Source: Rhynchopus euleeides (Eukaryota > Euglenozoa > Diplonemea > Diplonemida > Diplonemidae). Taken from it: a stretch of DNA of 64,000 nt. Positions 44,790-56,109 of the stretch are shown piece after piece (position 1 is the stretch's first letter; every line of letters starts with the position of its first letter). The DNA is taken from the NCBI GenBank assembly GCA_963210315.1, contig OY723273.1, positions 434,001 to 498,000 on the forward strand. The letters are read 5' to 3'. The translations under genes were made by a program, and so were the position numbers. Below the pieces are notes generated by a model that was not told the DNA's origin, did not search any database, and saw nothing but the letters and a program-made list of their open reading frames with translations.

Positions 44790-44959
44790 GGGTGGGGTTG
44801 GAGAGGGAGAAAAAGGAAGAAATGAAGTTGCGAAAAAGTCAAACACTGACACGTGAAATCAATAAAAAGGGTGGGGTGGTATATATCGCCCCCTTGCTGC
44901 GACGTAGACACTAAAGAGTCAGGCCGCTTCAAGAGTCTTGAGGGCTTGATGTGTATGTG

Positions 44960-45854
44960 TGTGTGGTGTGTTCCGGCTCGTTTATTCCGAGGTAACTTGC
45001 CAGCCTTGGAGGCATGAATCAGACTCGCTTATTTACAGATTGGCCACGACTTACATTCCCTCGGATCCGCTGCGTTCCGACCGCTGCCACTGAGGAGCCC
45101 ACTGTCAGCAATCATGGCCCGCAACCAGCGTGCTCAAATCACGGAAGTATCTGCACCAAAACAGGAACTTGACTTACATGTCACACGCAGCAGCCAGCAC
45201 CAGCACCAGCACATTCGGCCATTTCAACAGGCAAAAAAGCCCTCGCCTTTTGTGCAGCGAATTGCGAGGTCACCACGAAGTGATCTCTTCTCTGCCACCG
45301 CAATGTGGCGACTGTCTCGTTGATTGTGGACGAGACACAGGATGTGGGCCGCAAATCCCTATACCACGGAGGGCGGAGGTGAGTACCACTGCAAGGAATT
45401 CTCCTGGGGCCTGAATACGCTGAAACTGCGTGGGACCAGCAGGAACATTGCTCAGCACACAATCGACGTCTACCCTGTGACTTGGAGGAGAAATGCCCCG
45501 GCGAAGCGCCGGCGGTTTATAATGGGGAAAGAAGGAGAAGAAGGAGTCACAGCTGAGGACATGTGAGACGGCGCTAATGCTGGAGGAGGTGGGATGGCGG
45601 AGAGAGGGGAGGGGGGCAGCTCCGCCTCGCGATGCAGCGGGTGCGAGAGGGTGTGCCCTGCATGATCTGCATAGCACAGTTTCCTGTGCTGTCTACAACA
45701 CGCCACAACAAGCCAAACACAAGCACGGTGAAGGCACGGGTGAAAAAAGCTTCCTCGGCTGGATACGCCGGAACTCGTCAAAAATATTGAGATCGAAGGG
45801 ACAGGGAGGGGGGGGGGGGGGAGTTAGAGGGAGCACGACGCGCTGGCACGGGCT
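44960..45854. other. Spacer after the retrozyme-like element
   Basis: TG-rich start, then mixed sequence without a supported gene. Plus-strand and minus-strand frames here are short and lack domains. A poly(G) run at 45808-45821 precedes the first GAACCGGTTC array. Confidence 0.5.
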
Positions 45855-46035
45855 GAACCGGTTCACCGGCGAACCGGTTCGGTGGAACCGGTTCCAGAAC
45901 CGGTTCGGACGAACCGGTTCACCGGTGAACCGGTTCCGCCGAACCGGTTCACCGGTAAACAGGTTCCGCCGGTGAACCGGTTCCGCCCGAACCGGTTCCA
46001 GAACCGACATTTGCGAACCGGGCAAAGTGGGTCCC
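45855..46035. repeat. GAACCGGTTC palindrome array 1
   Basis: About a dozen copies or near-copies of the self-complementary decamer GAACCGGTTC, spaced by short connectors (CGGAC, ACCGGTG, CGCCG). The same word dominates two arrays at 48051-48175 and 48368-48565. Confidence 0.85.
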
Positions 46036-46119
46036 GACCGGTTGGCCGTGTACCGGTCGGTGGACCGGTATACGGACCTGACCCGCACTGAGTCATCTCA
46101 GACCTATGGGTTTCAGTCC

Positions 46120-46470
46120 CAGTGTCAGATTCAGACCTACTGATCCAGAACCGCACCCTCTCCTTCCACACCAATTGTATCCGCTGCTCATGGGTCCGAG
46201 TGACGACGATAGCAATGACGATGGCTCCATAGCAAAGATGGCTACCACTGTCAAAGCTCATCTGGAACAGAAACTGTCCCAGATGGAAGTCTCCTGTATA
46301 AATACAGGGTTCGGGTTTCCCACGAGTGTAACGCAGATACGTGCAGGTGTGTCAAGAGAGTGTGCAGCTCACAGCAGTTCCTCATCCTTGGTTCTGAACC
46401 CCACAGTTCTTCGAATCACAGTGACAACAGGGAGGCCAGATCCAAAGATCAGGCTTTCCCAGACGCGGTT
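46120..46470 (+). repeat. About 330-bp direct repeat, copy 1
   Basis: Shares long blocks with 47138-47440: CAGAACCGCACCC, GTATCCGCTGCTCATGGG, GACTCCATAGCAAAGATGG, CTACCAC, CACGAGTGTAA and TTGCAGCTCACAGCAG-type ends. It is clearly diverged, so an old duplication. No coding potential is supported. Confidence 0.65.
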
Positions 46471-47137
46471 CAACTGGTGACGACCGTTGTTGAGAGACCG
46501 GAGCGGAGGTCGACGTCGGCTTATCTCATGCTACGGCAGGGGTGAGGACTCAGCCGCCACCCCGGGTGGTTTGCAGGTTGAACAGGTTGTGTGGTTCCAT
46601 TGATCAACATAGGTCGGCCTGTCTGATAAGACTCAGCCACCCTGCGGGTCAATTTATTCTAAAAAGGCGCCTTTTTGACCAAAAGGCAAAATTTCCTCCC
46701 ATCATGCTCCCGTACCACAGAGGCCTGCCTCTGTGTATGTGTACGTTTTGCGATGACGGGGTGTGGAACCTGGCGTAGACCGAGCTACAACACAGGCGCC
46801 GTGGGTCAATTTTTTTTAGAAAAGGCCTTGACCAAAGGCATCCCCCTAACACTTAATTGCTCTGCTTCAACCTGAACCGACCCTCTAGGCAGCGTGAGGT
46901 GGCTACGTCGAGCCACTTCGTGGACAGCTGCAGTACCCTTCCCTTGTGTTCCTCTGTCAGGGGAACAACACAATAGCAGCATACGTATTGTTTCATTTCA
47001 GTCAGCCAAGGAAAGTCGAGGAGTTCGAGCCGTTGAACAGTAACCAGAGGATGACAAGCAGGTTGAATATGCAAGCAGTGATCTCCTGTGTACCCTTGGA
47101 CCCACATTAAACTCGAACTGAAGCCCTCAGTCGTCCT

Positions 47138-47440
47138 TGACCAGATTCAGACCCGCTTTTCCAGAACCGCACCCCCTCCCTCCACTCCAAGTGTATCCGC
47201 TGCTCATGGGCCCACGTGACCACAAAGACTTAATCGTGACTCCATAGCAAAGATGGCTACCACGCTCAAGACCATCTGTGAACAGACGGTGGTCTCCTGT
47301 TTCCAGGGGTATGGAATTACCACGAGTGTAATGCAGGTACGGTAGGTGTGTCAAGAAGGTTTGCAGCTCACAGCAGGTCGTCATCTTCGTTCTGAACCTT
47401 GGTTCTGAAGTCGACAGCTCCTCAAGTCGGAGGCACACAA
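47138..47440 (+). repeat. About 330-bp direct repeat, copy 2
   Basis: Diverged partner of 46120-46470 with several small deletions. A plain-sequence stretch (46471-47137), in which no gene is recognised, separates the two copies. Confidence 0.65.
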
Positions 47441-47865
47441 AGGATGGGTTCCGCAACTGTCCAACTATCTACAGACTCACAGCCCAGAAGGTGCAGTCCA
47501 GGTTCCACAGAGCAAATTAAATGTTAGCATTTCTGCACAACTACCGTATCGCAAATCGCAGCGGCGGTAGAAGTGACTGACTCTAAAACGGCGAGGTATC
47601 AGTCTTGACGCTGGAAAATTCCGTTCGGAAATACCAAACACATCCAGAAAGTGGAAGGAATGGGCGCCAAGATGATGCGAACGATTTTTGGGGGGAGGGG
47701 GTGGACTGCCCTGTATCGTGATACCCGTGAGGGTAAAAAAATACAGGGCAGGGAGGCACAGGCGCAGGCACAACAGAGGCAATACATAGGCAGGCACCAA
47801 TGGGAAAAGCGACCTCTTCTGGGACAGGCTGGGGAGGGGGGTGGGGAGGGCGGCGCTGGGGCGGC

Positions 47866-48565
47866 TGCATGCGGTACCTGCGGTTCCGGTCCGGATTTTC
47901 GTCCGGACCGGTACCGCATTTGAGGGGCAAGAATCTGATTTCCGAGGCCCGGGAATGGTCGCAGTGGCTTCAAATGGCCAAAAACGTTCAATTTACCCCC
48001 CGGAAAAAAAATTCGAAAGGGTCCCCCTATAGAAATCCAGTCAGGACTGCGTGAACCGGTTCTAGAACCGGTTTGTGAACCGGTTCCAGAACCGGTTCAC
48101 GAACCGGTTCGTGAACCGGTTCTGGAACCGGTTCTGGGCAAACCGGTTCTACCGGTTCGCGAACCGGTTTCTGCCAGTTTCTGCATGCGGTACCTGCGGT
48201 TCCGGTCCGGATTTTCGTCCGGACCGGTACCGCATTTGAGGGGCAAGAATCTGATTTCCGAGGCCCGGGAATGGTCGCAGTGGCTTCAAATGGCCAAAAA
48301 CGTTCAATTTACCCCCCCGAAAAAAAAATTCGAAAGGGTCCCCCTATAGAAATCCGGTCAGGACTGGGGGAACCGGTTTCAGAACCGGTTCTGAAACCGG
48401 TTCACGAACCGGTTTTTGCCAGTTTCAGAACCGGTCCCAGCCGGTTCTGAACCTGTCCTCAACCGGTTCGGATTTGTCAGTAACCGGTTTGCCGTTGTGA
48501 TTTCAACCGGTTCCCAAACCGGTTCCCAAGGAACCGGTTACTGTTTTCAAACCGGTTCAGGAGAT
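47866..48565. repeat. Tandem 185-bp units alternating with GAACCGGTTC arrays
   Basis: A 185-bp unit at 47866-48050 recurs nearly unchanged at 48181-48366. Each begins with a strong hairpin (stem CCGGTCCGGA with its complement around TTTTCG, extended by GCGGTA and TACCGC) and ends with AATCCRGTCAGGACTG. Each unit is followed by an array of GAACCGGTTC palindromes (48051-48175 and 48368-48565). The layout is a satellite-like composite. Confidence 0.8.
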
Positions 48566-49535
48566 TTCTGCCAGCGCGTCGTGAGGAGCGCAGCACACCA
48601 CAAACTCCTGACGGTTGCCGCCTTGCCAAACCGGCTGGGATTCCGGCATTTGTTCGATGGGTGGTTGAGAAGTTTGGGCCGCCACCCTATGTTGCACTGG
48701 GGTCCAACAGATCGACATGCACCATGGAAAGGTCTCGAGTGCCCCCTCCCCCCCCCCCCCCCTCCCCCCTCCCCTTCGCCACCACCACCAATGCTGCTGC
48801 GAGCCAGGCCTGGGCGGGGAACGAGCCCTTTTTCCAGGTTTTTTGGGTCGGGGAACCAGGTTTTTTCTAAGAATTTTTACAAGGGATTTTTTGCTCGCCC
48901 CCCCACAGTTTCCAGGCGCGTGCCCGTCAGGCGGGACTTTTTCTCTGATTTCTCTCCGCGTCATCATGTGACAGCTCTCGAGTGATGCCCAGAGATGCTT
49001 GCGGCAGAGAGTGCCCCTCATGCGCGTTACAGCTGAAAATGAATGAGGATCATCTGGCACTCGTTCTCATCGGGGGTTGTGCTCCGCAGGGACTCAATAC
49101 ACCTTGGCACTCTCGCAGAGCTGGACATGCCAGCAGCTGGAGGACAGTTACAAAGCTGCCACTCCCGACGCCACCCACCTGCTGGCCCCTTCAGGTCTGA
49201 AAGCCCAAAAGCTCCCGGGGATTTTTGCAGTGGTGCGCACCATATTCAGCGCAGTAGGATGATCTCTCCAATTTTCCAAAACTGCTGGTCTACTGGTTTG
49301 GGGAACGGTCGTCGGCAGACCGTTGAAATGCCCGTGTTAGCAAGGCACACTCACGTTTCAGGTAGCGTGTCGCGTGTCACGCATGTCGCGAACGCGGCAA
49401 GTGTACCTCCCAGGTAAGGAAGCCCGACCTCCTGTCCGATGTCAGTCAGGCTTCGAAGAAGCGCTTCATGGATGCGGCGCTGACCTCCTATGCTGCACTG
49501 TACCCGGAGAAGTGAGATAGATGGACGGGCACACG
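48566..49535. other. Spacer with C-rich run
   Basis: Poly(C) DNA near 48745-48775 and otherwise mixed sequence. Open frames lack domains; no gene is supported. Confidence 0.45.
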
Positions 49536-49970
49536 CTACCTGGGGGGTCTGGGGGGCGGTGCCCCCCAGCCGCCGGAGGCCACGGTCGCGAACATCTGTT
49601 CGTGTGGGCGTACAGATTCTGTGCGAGTTGGCTGCGTCCTCAGAGGCGATTGGAGTGGTTGGACCCCGACTTGATGGGATTCGAAGGACTTAAGTACGAG
49701 ACGTACGCCACAGGGGGGTCTGGGGGGCGGAGCCCCCCAGCCGCCGGAGGCCACGGTAGTGAACGTCTGGCTCTCCAGTTGGCCAGCAAGGCGAACGGTA
49801 CGTGGGACAGACTTCCCTTCCATCCTTGTGCGCGCCCTGTCGACTGGGGAAAACTTAGAAAAAGTTTTTTCCTCTGCGAAACAACCTTAGAAAAAAATTC
49901 CCCTAACAAAATTCTTAGAAAAAAACTTTTTTCCCCTTACAAAAATTCTTAGAAAAAAAGTTCAGAATCC
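49536..49970 (+). repeat. Relic of the hAT-like composite sequence
   Basis: Two copies of the GGCGGAGCCCCCC-type hairpin repeat (49545-49590, 49711-49765) are joined by sequence that matches the 32640-32800 part of the hAT-like element (GTACAGATTCTG, GGCTGCGTCCTC). No element ends are visible, so this is a fragment. Confidence 0.6.
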
Positions 49971-51722
49971 TGAAAGTGGGGAACAAGCCCCCCAGTTAGG
50001 AACAGCCCTGCTGCGAGCTGTCTTGTTTTTTTTTCGTAAGCTTCCCGCGCGTCATTAGGACAGCGCAGGTCTGTGAACTCGAGTTTTTTTCCAGACCCGG
50101 GGGATAAGCCGGGGGAAAATTTTTGTCCCTTGCTGGGGGAGGAGGGGAAGGGTCCCAAGATACGTACAAATTCTGTGATTTGGTTGGAGTGGGGTTGGGG
50201 GGGTGGTGGGGGTGCGGTGGTTGTTGGCTTCTGTTTTCATCCCCCCTCCCATCACACTCGACATATTTCATCCTAATTTCACTGCCCACCCAGCCACCTC
50301 TATTGCCAGACCCCATGGCACCCCACCGGCCAAAACACACTGGAAGGTATTTTTTTTTGTAATTTTCGTCTTTTATATTGTTTTCTTGCTTTCTTGACAC
50401 CACACCTTGAGCAGTAGGCATGTCACGTGTGCCTTGATCCAGTTGCTCCTTGTCCACCGCCATCAAAACACACACTCACACAGTGGGTCAGGATCTGCGC
50501 AGAGTCAACCTTCTCCCAGAACGTGGCACTACACTCTCCCCATTGCACAGCTCACCGGGTGCAAACTTCGCGTTGCTGTTTCTTTTTTCGTTCTGGACTA
50601 AACGCAAATGATGCAGAAAAACCGAAATTGGAGAAAGCGTGGAGAAATGACGTGGATTGCATTCTTGATCACAGCTCTGGGAGGTGGGTGGTGGGGGTGC
50701 GGGGGAGCGCCCCTACCCCCCCACCCCCCTCGTGCCAACGAACATAGCACGATGCGTCAGGTGTTGCGTGCGCGCGTGCATTTGTGTTGAGTCGATGAAA
50801 GAAACAAAAAGTACATTCGATGCTGTGTGTGGGTGGGGGTGGTGGGGGTGGGGTGGTCCGGGCGGAACGGAGGATCCCGGGTTGCCACGCATTACCAGCA
50901 GAGTAAGGGATGCTGCTGCTGTTGGCTGGCGTCGGTGGTGTCTTCCTTGTCGACAGAATACCGATGGCTGAAGACCCGCTCCTTCATATCAATAACAGAC
51001 AATCCCAGGCACAGACCATTGGTTGCTGGAAGAAACACGAGCGGGGGCCTTCGCACACACACCCGCTCTCCCTCTTCCTCCTTCCCTCTGGTTGAGAAAA
51101 TGTGCCATGCCACTGCATCACGCAATCATAATATGATGTTCACTCGACTGCCCCTCCAAATCTCCGAAAGTGAAAAAAAATACTTGGACGTTCGCTAACT
51201 CTGCGCACTGCGCGCGCGGGGGGGAAATATATCACTCCCCAGAGGGGATCTCCACTGGCTGATATTCTCCGTCAATCTTCGTCAGTTTTCAGCGGAAATG
51301 CACCAAAAACCCACTGACGACCGCCCCATAGCGAAGACCCACGTCGATTCTTTATACCCTTTTCTTGATGACAATATACCCCGCAGCCAGCACCCACAGA
51401 CTGACGAACCATTGGGACCACTGATGACACCTGCATGAAGGAGAAGGGGCTGGCCGAAATGCTACCAACAGACAGCACGTTGAGAGCACATCACCGCCCG
51501 TCTGTGTCGATTCAGCAGCACTCCTCCCTCGTCATTTTGCTCTGGTGAGATGATTCCATAGATGAGGAGGGACAGGGGCGGGGCGGGGTGGTGGTGGTGA
51601 ACAGCTCACCCACCCCGAGAGGGGCGAATCGAAAGAAAGAGAGGGGTAGGGCGGGAGAGGGGGGGTCTGCAGCCATGCGGTACGCAAACGCACACAAGCT
51701 GCAACCCGCCCCCCCCCCCCCC
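49971..51722. other. Gene-poor spacer
   Basis: AT-rich TTAGAAAAA repeats at 49850-49960, G-rich runs near 50190-50215 and 50690-50710, and poly(C) just before the 1152-bp element. A fragment at 50488-50530 resembles the GATCCGYGCAGG repeat. No gene is supported. Confidence 0.5.
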
Positions 51723-52874
51723 TAGGGGGGGTCAAATGCCACCCTTTTACGTGGACAAACACGATTTTTCAAAAAACCGGCGCAGAGGCCCCAAAGCCCC
51801 CGTAAACCCTCCAAACCCCCCCAGATCGGTCCGGAAACCCATCGAACCCCACTTTTCCACCATTCCGGGCACCTCAGGTGCCCGAATTGGGGTACCTAAA
51901 TTTTGTGCCACCGTTTGGTACCGGACAGTGCCACTGTGTGGGAGGTTGGAAAAGAAAATGCCCCAACACACCACATCTGAGGGTTGCAATGCATGTTGCT
52001 TGCCAACCACGTCATCCGGTGGGTGTCAGGCGCTATGTAGGTGGCATTAGCCAGGTCTTCGATGAGTTCTGGCTTGTATATGTACCTCCCTGCCACCATG
52101 CACCGGGAGGCTGCCTGTAGGTACGGAACAAGTCCAGATGGTCGTGTGATTCCTGTGCAGCAGTGCTCCACAACCGGGATGTGTTGACAACGACTGTTGC
52201 AACACGAGCTGTACATTCCGGGAACACACGAAGTGCGCTGTCGTGGTACCCATTGTGCCAGAATTGGTAGTTGCTGCGGTCTACTTTGCCTGGCCCAAGA
52301 GCACTGGTACTGAACGGTGCAATATGCGTGGCGAGGTGAATGCAACGGAAGGGCGCAAAGTCAATACAGCTCTCGGATGGCGGGTGGTGGTGCCACTAGT
52401 GTGTGACGTTCACTCGAGGATACAACGCATCACAATGAATCAGCAACCGTGGACCGAGTACAATACGCTCTCTGTGGCTGGTGTGGGGGACAAAGGCAGT
52501 GCCTGTGCCGCAGGCAGGGAGGTACATATACAAGCCAGAACACATCGAAGACCTGGCTCATGCCACCTACATAGCGCCTGACACCCACCGGATGACGTGG
52601 TTGGCAAGCAACATGCATTGCAACCCTCAGATGTGGTGTGTTGGGGCATTTTCTTTTCCAACCTCCCACACAGTGGCACTGTCCGGTACCAAACGGTGGC
52701 ACAAAATTTAGGTACCCCAATTCGGGCACCTGAGGTGCCCGGAATGGTGGAAAAGTGGGGTTCGATGGGTTTCCGGACCGATCTGGGGGGGTTTGGAGGG
52801 TTTACGGGGGCTTTGGGGCCTCTGCGCCGGTTTTTTGAAAAATCGTGTTTGTCACCCCCATTTGACCCCCCCTA
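51723..52874. mobile_element. 1152-bp long-inverted-repeat element, copy 2 (TA ends)
   Basis: Same length, same orientation and about 99% identical to the copy at 7610-8761, with the same TA-G7TCAAATG start and CATTTGAC7-TA end. Substitutions seen by eye include changes near 52269, 52317, 52350, 52363, 52393, 52559 and 52684. It is again embedded between poly(C) runs. Confidence 0.8.
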
Positions 52875-52996
52875 CCCCCCCCCCCCTCTCCCCCGAGAGC
52901 ACCACGACTCGCGTCAAGGCAAGGTGAACCGCCAACGCCTTTTGAACGTCTCTCTCTCTCCTTGCACAACATTTGTTGTGACACCCCCCCCCCCCC

Positions 52997-53414
52997 CAGG
53001 CTGTGCTATACGTTCCACCCCCCCAGCGTATAACGTATTATACGTATTATACGTTGAGCGTATTATACGTTAAAATACGTATTATACGTTCAGGCAATAC
53101 TGCACAGGCATCCACGATGCGACTCACACCGGACTTTGGGTTCGTGGCGTCGTTCGTCAGCACTTCGACAGCGTCTCACGCCTTGTCGGTGCGGTTGCGC
53201 TTCTCACCTGATATCGTTACACACCCACATGCACTTCAGCTGACTGGGGATGCAGTGAGAGTCACACTCAACAAGGATATCAAGGTCACACTCCAAGTCC
53301 AGCCACGGACAGCCACTCTGTACGGTGTATGCAAAAATGGGGTGAAAATCTGGAGCGTATAATACGTATTATACGTATTATACGTATAGCGTATTATACG
53401 TATAGTGCAGCCTA
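52997..53414. mobile_element. 418-bp TATACG-repeat inverted element, copy 2
   Basis: Appears identical to 26283-26700 over its body, including the 119-codon open centre. The left flank reads CA rather than TA, while the right flank keeps TA. It is bounded by poly(C) on both sides and lies only about 120 bp from the 1152-bp element. Confidence 0.7.
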
Positions 53415-53802
53415 GCCCCCCCCCCCCCCTCCCCGACCACCCTGCATTTTTGTGGTGGTCGAACCAAACCAACCCAACCAGAACTCCGCTCCCACTGCGA
53501 ATCGCAAAAAAAAAAAGCATAACGAAGTACAACGCCCCCTCGGGCAACACAGTGTACGTCACTCCCGGTCGCTCACACGCGCCGGGTGTGGTTGTCGATA
53601 CCAAAAAAAAACATAACCCCTGGTTCGACGAGACCCACCGAGTCCCGTCGGATTTAGAAGATATCTTCTTTCTCGATTGAATCCCAGTGGTTCGGGGGAG
53701 GTGCACGGGGGGGGGGGGGGGGGGCGGAGTGGCGGAGTGGGAGCGAGCACGCGAGAGAGAGTGGGACGGTGTTGGGCGGGGGGGGGGGGGGGGGGGGGGC
53801 CC
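53415..53802. other. Short spacer ending in a 22-base poly(G) run
   Basis: Unique sequence between two elements. Poly(C) follows the 418-bp element (53417-53429), and two G runs (53708-53722 and 53778-53799, the latter 22 bases) precede the ATATGGGG element. Confidence 0.6.
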
Positions 53803-54989
53803 GCATACTTGTCCCCCCATATGGGGAACCCCCTAAATTTGGGGGAAATATGGGGGGTCTCAAAACCCCGCCCCCATATGGGGAAAAAGGCTGAAAATAT
53901 GGGGAAAACCCGGTAAAATATGAGGGAATATGGGGGAAATATGGGGCCCATATGGGGGGATATGGGGGTATTCGTGCTGCAACGGGAGAACATCAAACCA
54001 CTCAGGCACAGACACACACGAAGTGCGCGTCGAAACCGGCCTCATGCCTTGTTGGGGATCCTCCAGGAGTCCGATCCTGGGGAGGTGCGCGCTCGTTCAG
54101 GTGTGGCCAGGTCTGGCCCCCCCTGGAAGATCCCCCAGGTGGGTCGCACCGACCTCCTGTTCCTCTCCTGCGCCGATACAGCGGCAGCGGAGAGCGAACG
54201 CTTCCCGGTTTGGCGGGGCACCGCAGTGACAGCGGCAGCGGTGGTGGACACATACGCACAGACACACATAGCGCGTTCAGGGTTAACAGCTCCTCACAAC
54301 ACACACTCTTGTGTTTTGAAGTCCTGTCCGGCACGTCACTCTCACACTCGCTGTCCTCCTCCTCTGGTGTGTTTGCGATTGCGAACTGCCCCCTGGGATC
54401 CTTAATTAGACAAGGAAATTCACAAGCAGTGCATTCTGGGGTGTCAGGCGCTTCCGCCGCTTTTGACCGCTCCGAGCGCCGAAAAGTCGGAGTCGACGCT
54501 CGTCACCAGGCAGCTTGACATGTTCAAGCTGCATCTGCAATGATGATCTGGAATGAGACCTGTGAAGGCCAGTACAAGGACTGGCTGCAGGACGCAACTG
54601 TTCTGCCAGCAAAGACAGGACTACTGGTCAGCATGCTCTGATGACCGCTACTCAGACTTGAAGAAAGTGGCGGTCGGCACTCTCACAGCACCTTTTGTGG
54701 TCTGACTCGAGCACTTCAGCCGGGCGTTTCCTCTCTGCAGAAAGCGACGAGGTGAGATGGCACTGCAAGGTGCTAGACGTCCCCTGTCAGTGGCTGACTT
54801 CACACCCTGTGAAAAGCAGAACGAAGAGAACTGTTTGCTGACTGCTTCCACCTGAGGAACCCCTGGGTTTTCCCCCATATATCCCCAATATGGGGGAAAT
54901 ATGGGAGAACAGGACTTAAAAAACCCCCCATATTCCCCCCATATTTTCCCCATATTTTTGGCCTTCCCCATATGGGGGTACAAGTATGC
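53803..54989. mobile_element. 1187-bp element with CCCCATATGGGG inverted ends
   Basis: The left end is GCATACTTGT followed by CCCCCATATGGGGAA; the right end is the inverse (TTCCCCATATGGGGG then ACAAGTATGC). Both ends continue into subterminal arrays of ATATGGGGGAAAT-type repeats (53820-53970 and 54865-54970). The centre is unique and has no recognised gene. The element lies between a 22-base poly(G) run and a poly(G) run of about 18 bases (54993-55010). Confidence 0.7.
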
Positions 54990-56109
54990 CTAGGGGGGGG
55001 GGGGGGGGGGAAGCTGCACATGCTTGTCAATCCTCATCAGGCAACCCACGTAGGCATACCTGAGAGATGGTGGTGTGTGCACAGTATTGCCCCGAAAGCG
55101 TTTTGTTATCCCCACCTTCCCCACACCCTCTCTCTCAGGGAATCGTATATTTCCCTGCATATACCCTAACAAGGCCTGCAAAGCGATTCATCGAGGGGAG
55201 CCCTGCTCTCTAACCAAGTGTATAACATTGAACCTCTCTCTCCTGTAACCTCTAGCCGTCTTCACCTCCAGCTCCGAAGGTTTCCTCTCGGTGTGGACCT
55301 TCGGGGCTACACTGCGATGCCAGCACGCTAACCCAAATTGCAATACGAAGGTTTCCTCAAAACCCTGCAGGAAACAAATCGACACACGTCGAACGATTTG
55401 AACAGTTCAAATGCCGGGCCGTGTTAGCGTCACCCCCCCTGGTGAGGGTGGTGCGACTGCCGGGAACATGCATAACATACACAAGAAGGGGGGGGGGGGG
55501 GGGCATTCGCTCTGCGTCACTCTGCAGCCAGTGTTGTGAGCTGCCTCACTTTTTTTTCACACTTTTCTGCATTTCTGAACGAAGTCCCCCCAAGCCCATA
55601 GAATGAAGGCGCATTCCCTGCATTGCTTGCGGTTTGGGGTTGGGGGGGTGGGGGTAGGGAGGGGTGGGTGGTGGGGGAGACCTTGATATCCGTTTTTATC
55701 GGCGATGAAACCAGGAAAAATAAATAAGCAGCAGGCAACAGACGAAGGGTGTTGGGTGTGTGGGGAGGTGGGAGGCGAGGGGGCGGGATGGGGATGACCC
55801 GAAGGCAGAAAACAGGTGTCAAAAGTCGGGGAAGCGTCACCCTACCCCCTACCCCTCCACCTCCGTTTGGACTATTTTTTTTGGCATATTTGAAGGCGAT
55901 ATGTCACGGAACAGAAATAGGGGGGTTTTTTTGCTCGGTGTGGCTGAAGACTGAATCATCGCCAGTGATTTTCCCCCGTGGCGAAAAAATAAAATTTCGC
56001 AAAAAAAAAAAAAATCTCTGGAAAAATCGTCCGGCGAAAAAAGTTTTTTCGCCACGGGGGTTTTTGGTGGGAATTTTTCAGGGGGTCTGGGGAGAGGTCC
56101 TGGAGGAAA
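54990..56109. other. Spacer with a mini-element
   Basis: Contains poly(G) runs, the mini inverted element at 55497-55591 and A-rich runs near 55995-56015. No gene is supported. Confidence 0.5.
55497..55591. mobile_element. Mini inverted-repeat element, second copy
   Basis: GGGGGGCATTCGCTC at the left and GAACGAAGTCCCCCC at the right are inverted repeats. The core matches the 29052-29166 copy (CTCTGCAGCCAGTGTTGTGA, TTTTCTGCATTTCTGA). It follows a run of G. Confidence 0.5.

Larger units (their letters stand above)
43791..44949 (-). mobile_element. Retrozyme-like element: direct repeats each with a hammerhead motif
   Basis: Two direct repeats, 43791-44144 and 44590-44949 (about 354 and 360 bp), flank a 440-bp unrelated centre. 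They differ by a few substitutions and a short GGGGT-type insertion. Each contains an apparent hammerhead ribozyme on the minus strand, 799 bp apart. Plant retrozymes are described as about 350-bp LTR-like repeats with type III hammerheads around a short non-coding centre, and this fits in size and layout. TGTGTATGTG stands on both outer edges (43781-43790, 44950-44959), but the target is a TG-rich repeat, so the duplication length is ambiguous. A purine run GGGGGAATAGAGGG lies just before 44590, which reads as a polypurine tract only in plus orientation, opposite to the ribozymes. No protein gene is supported inside. Confidence 0.7.

Noticed and set aside
45882-46091. Frame encoding EPVPEPVRTNRFTGEPV repeats
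   Set aside because: A by-product of the palindromic GAACCGGTTC array.
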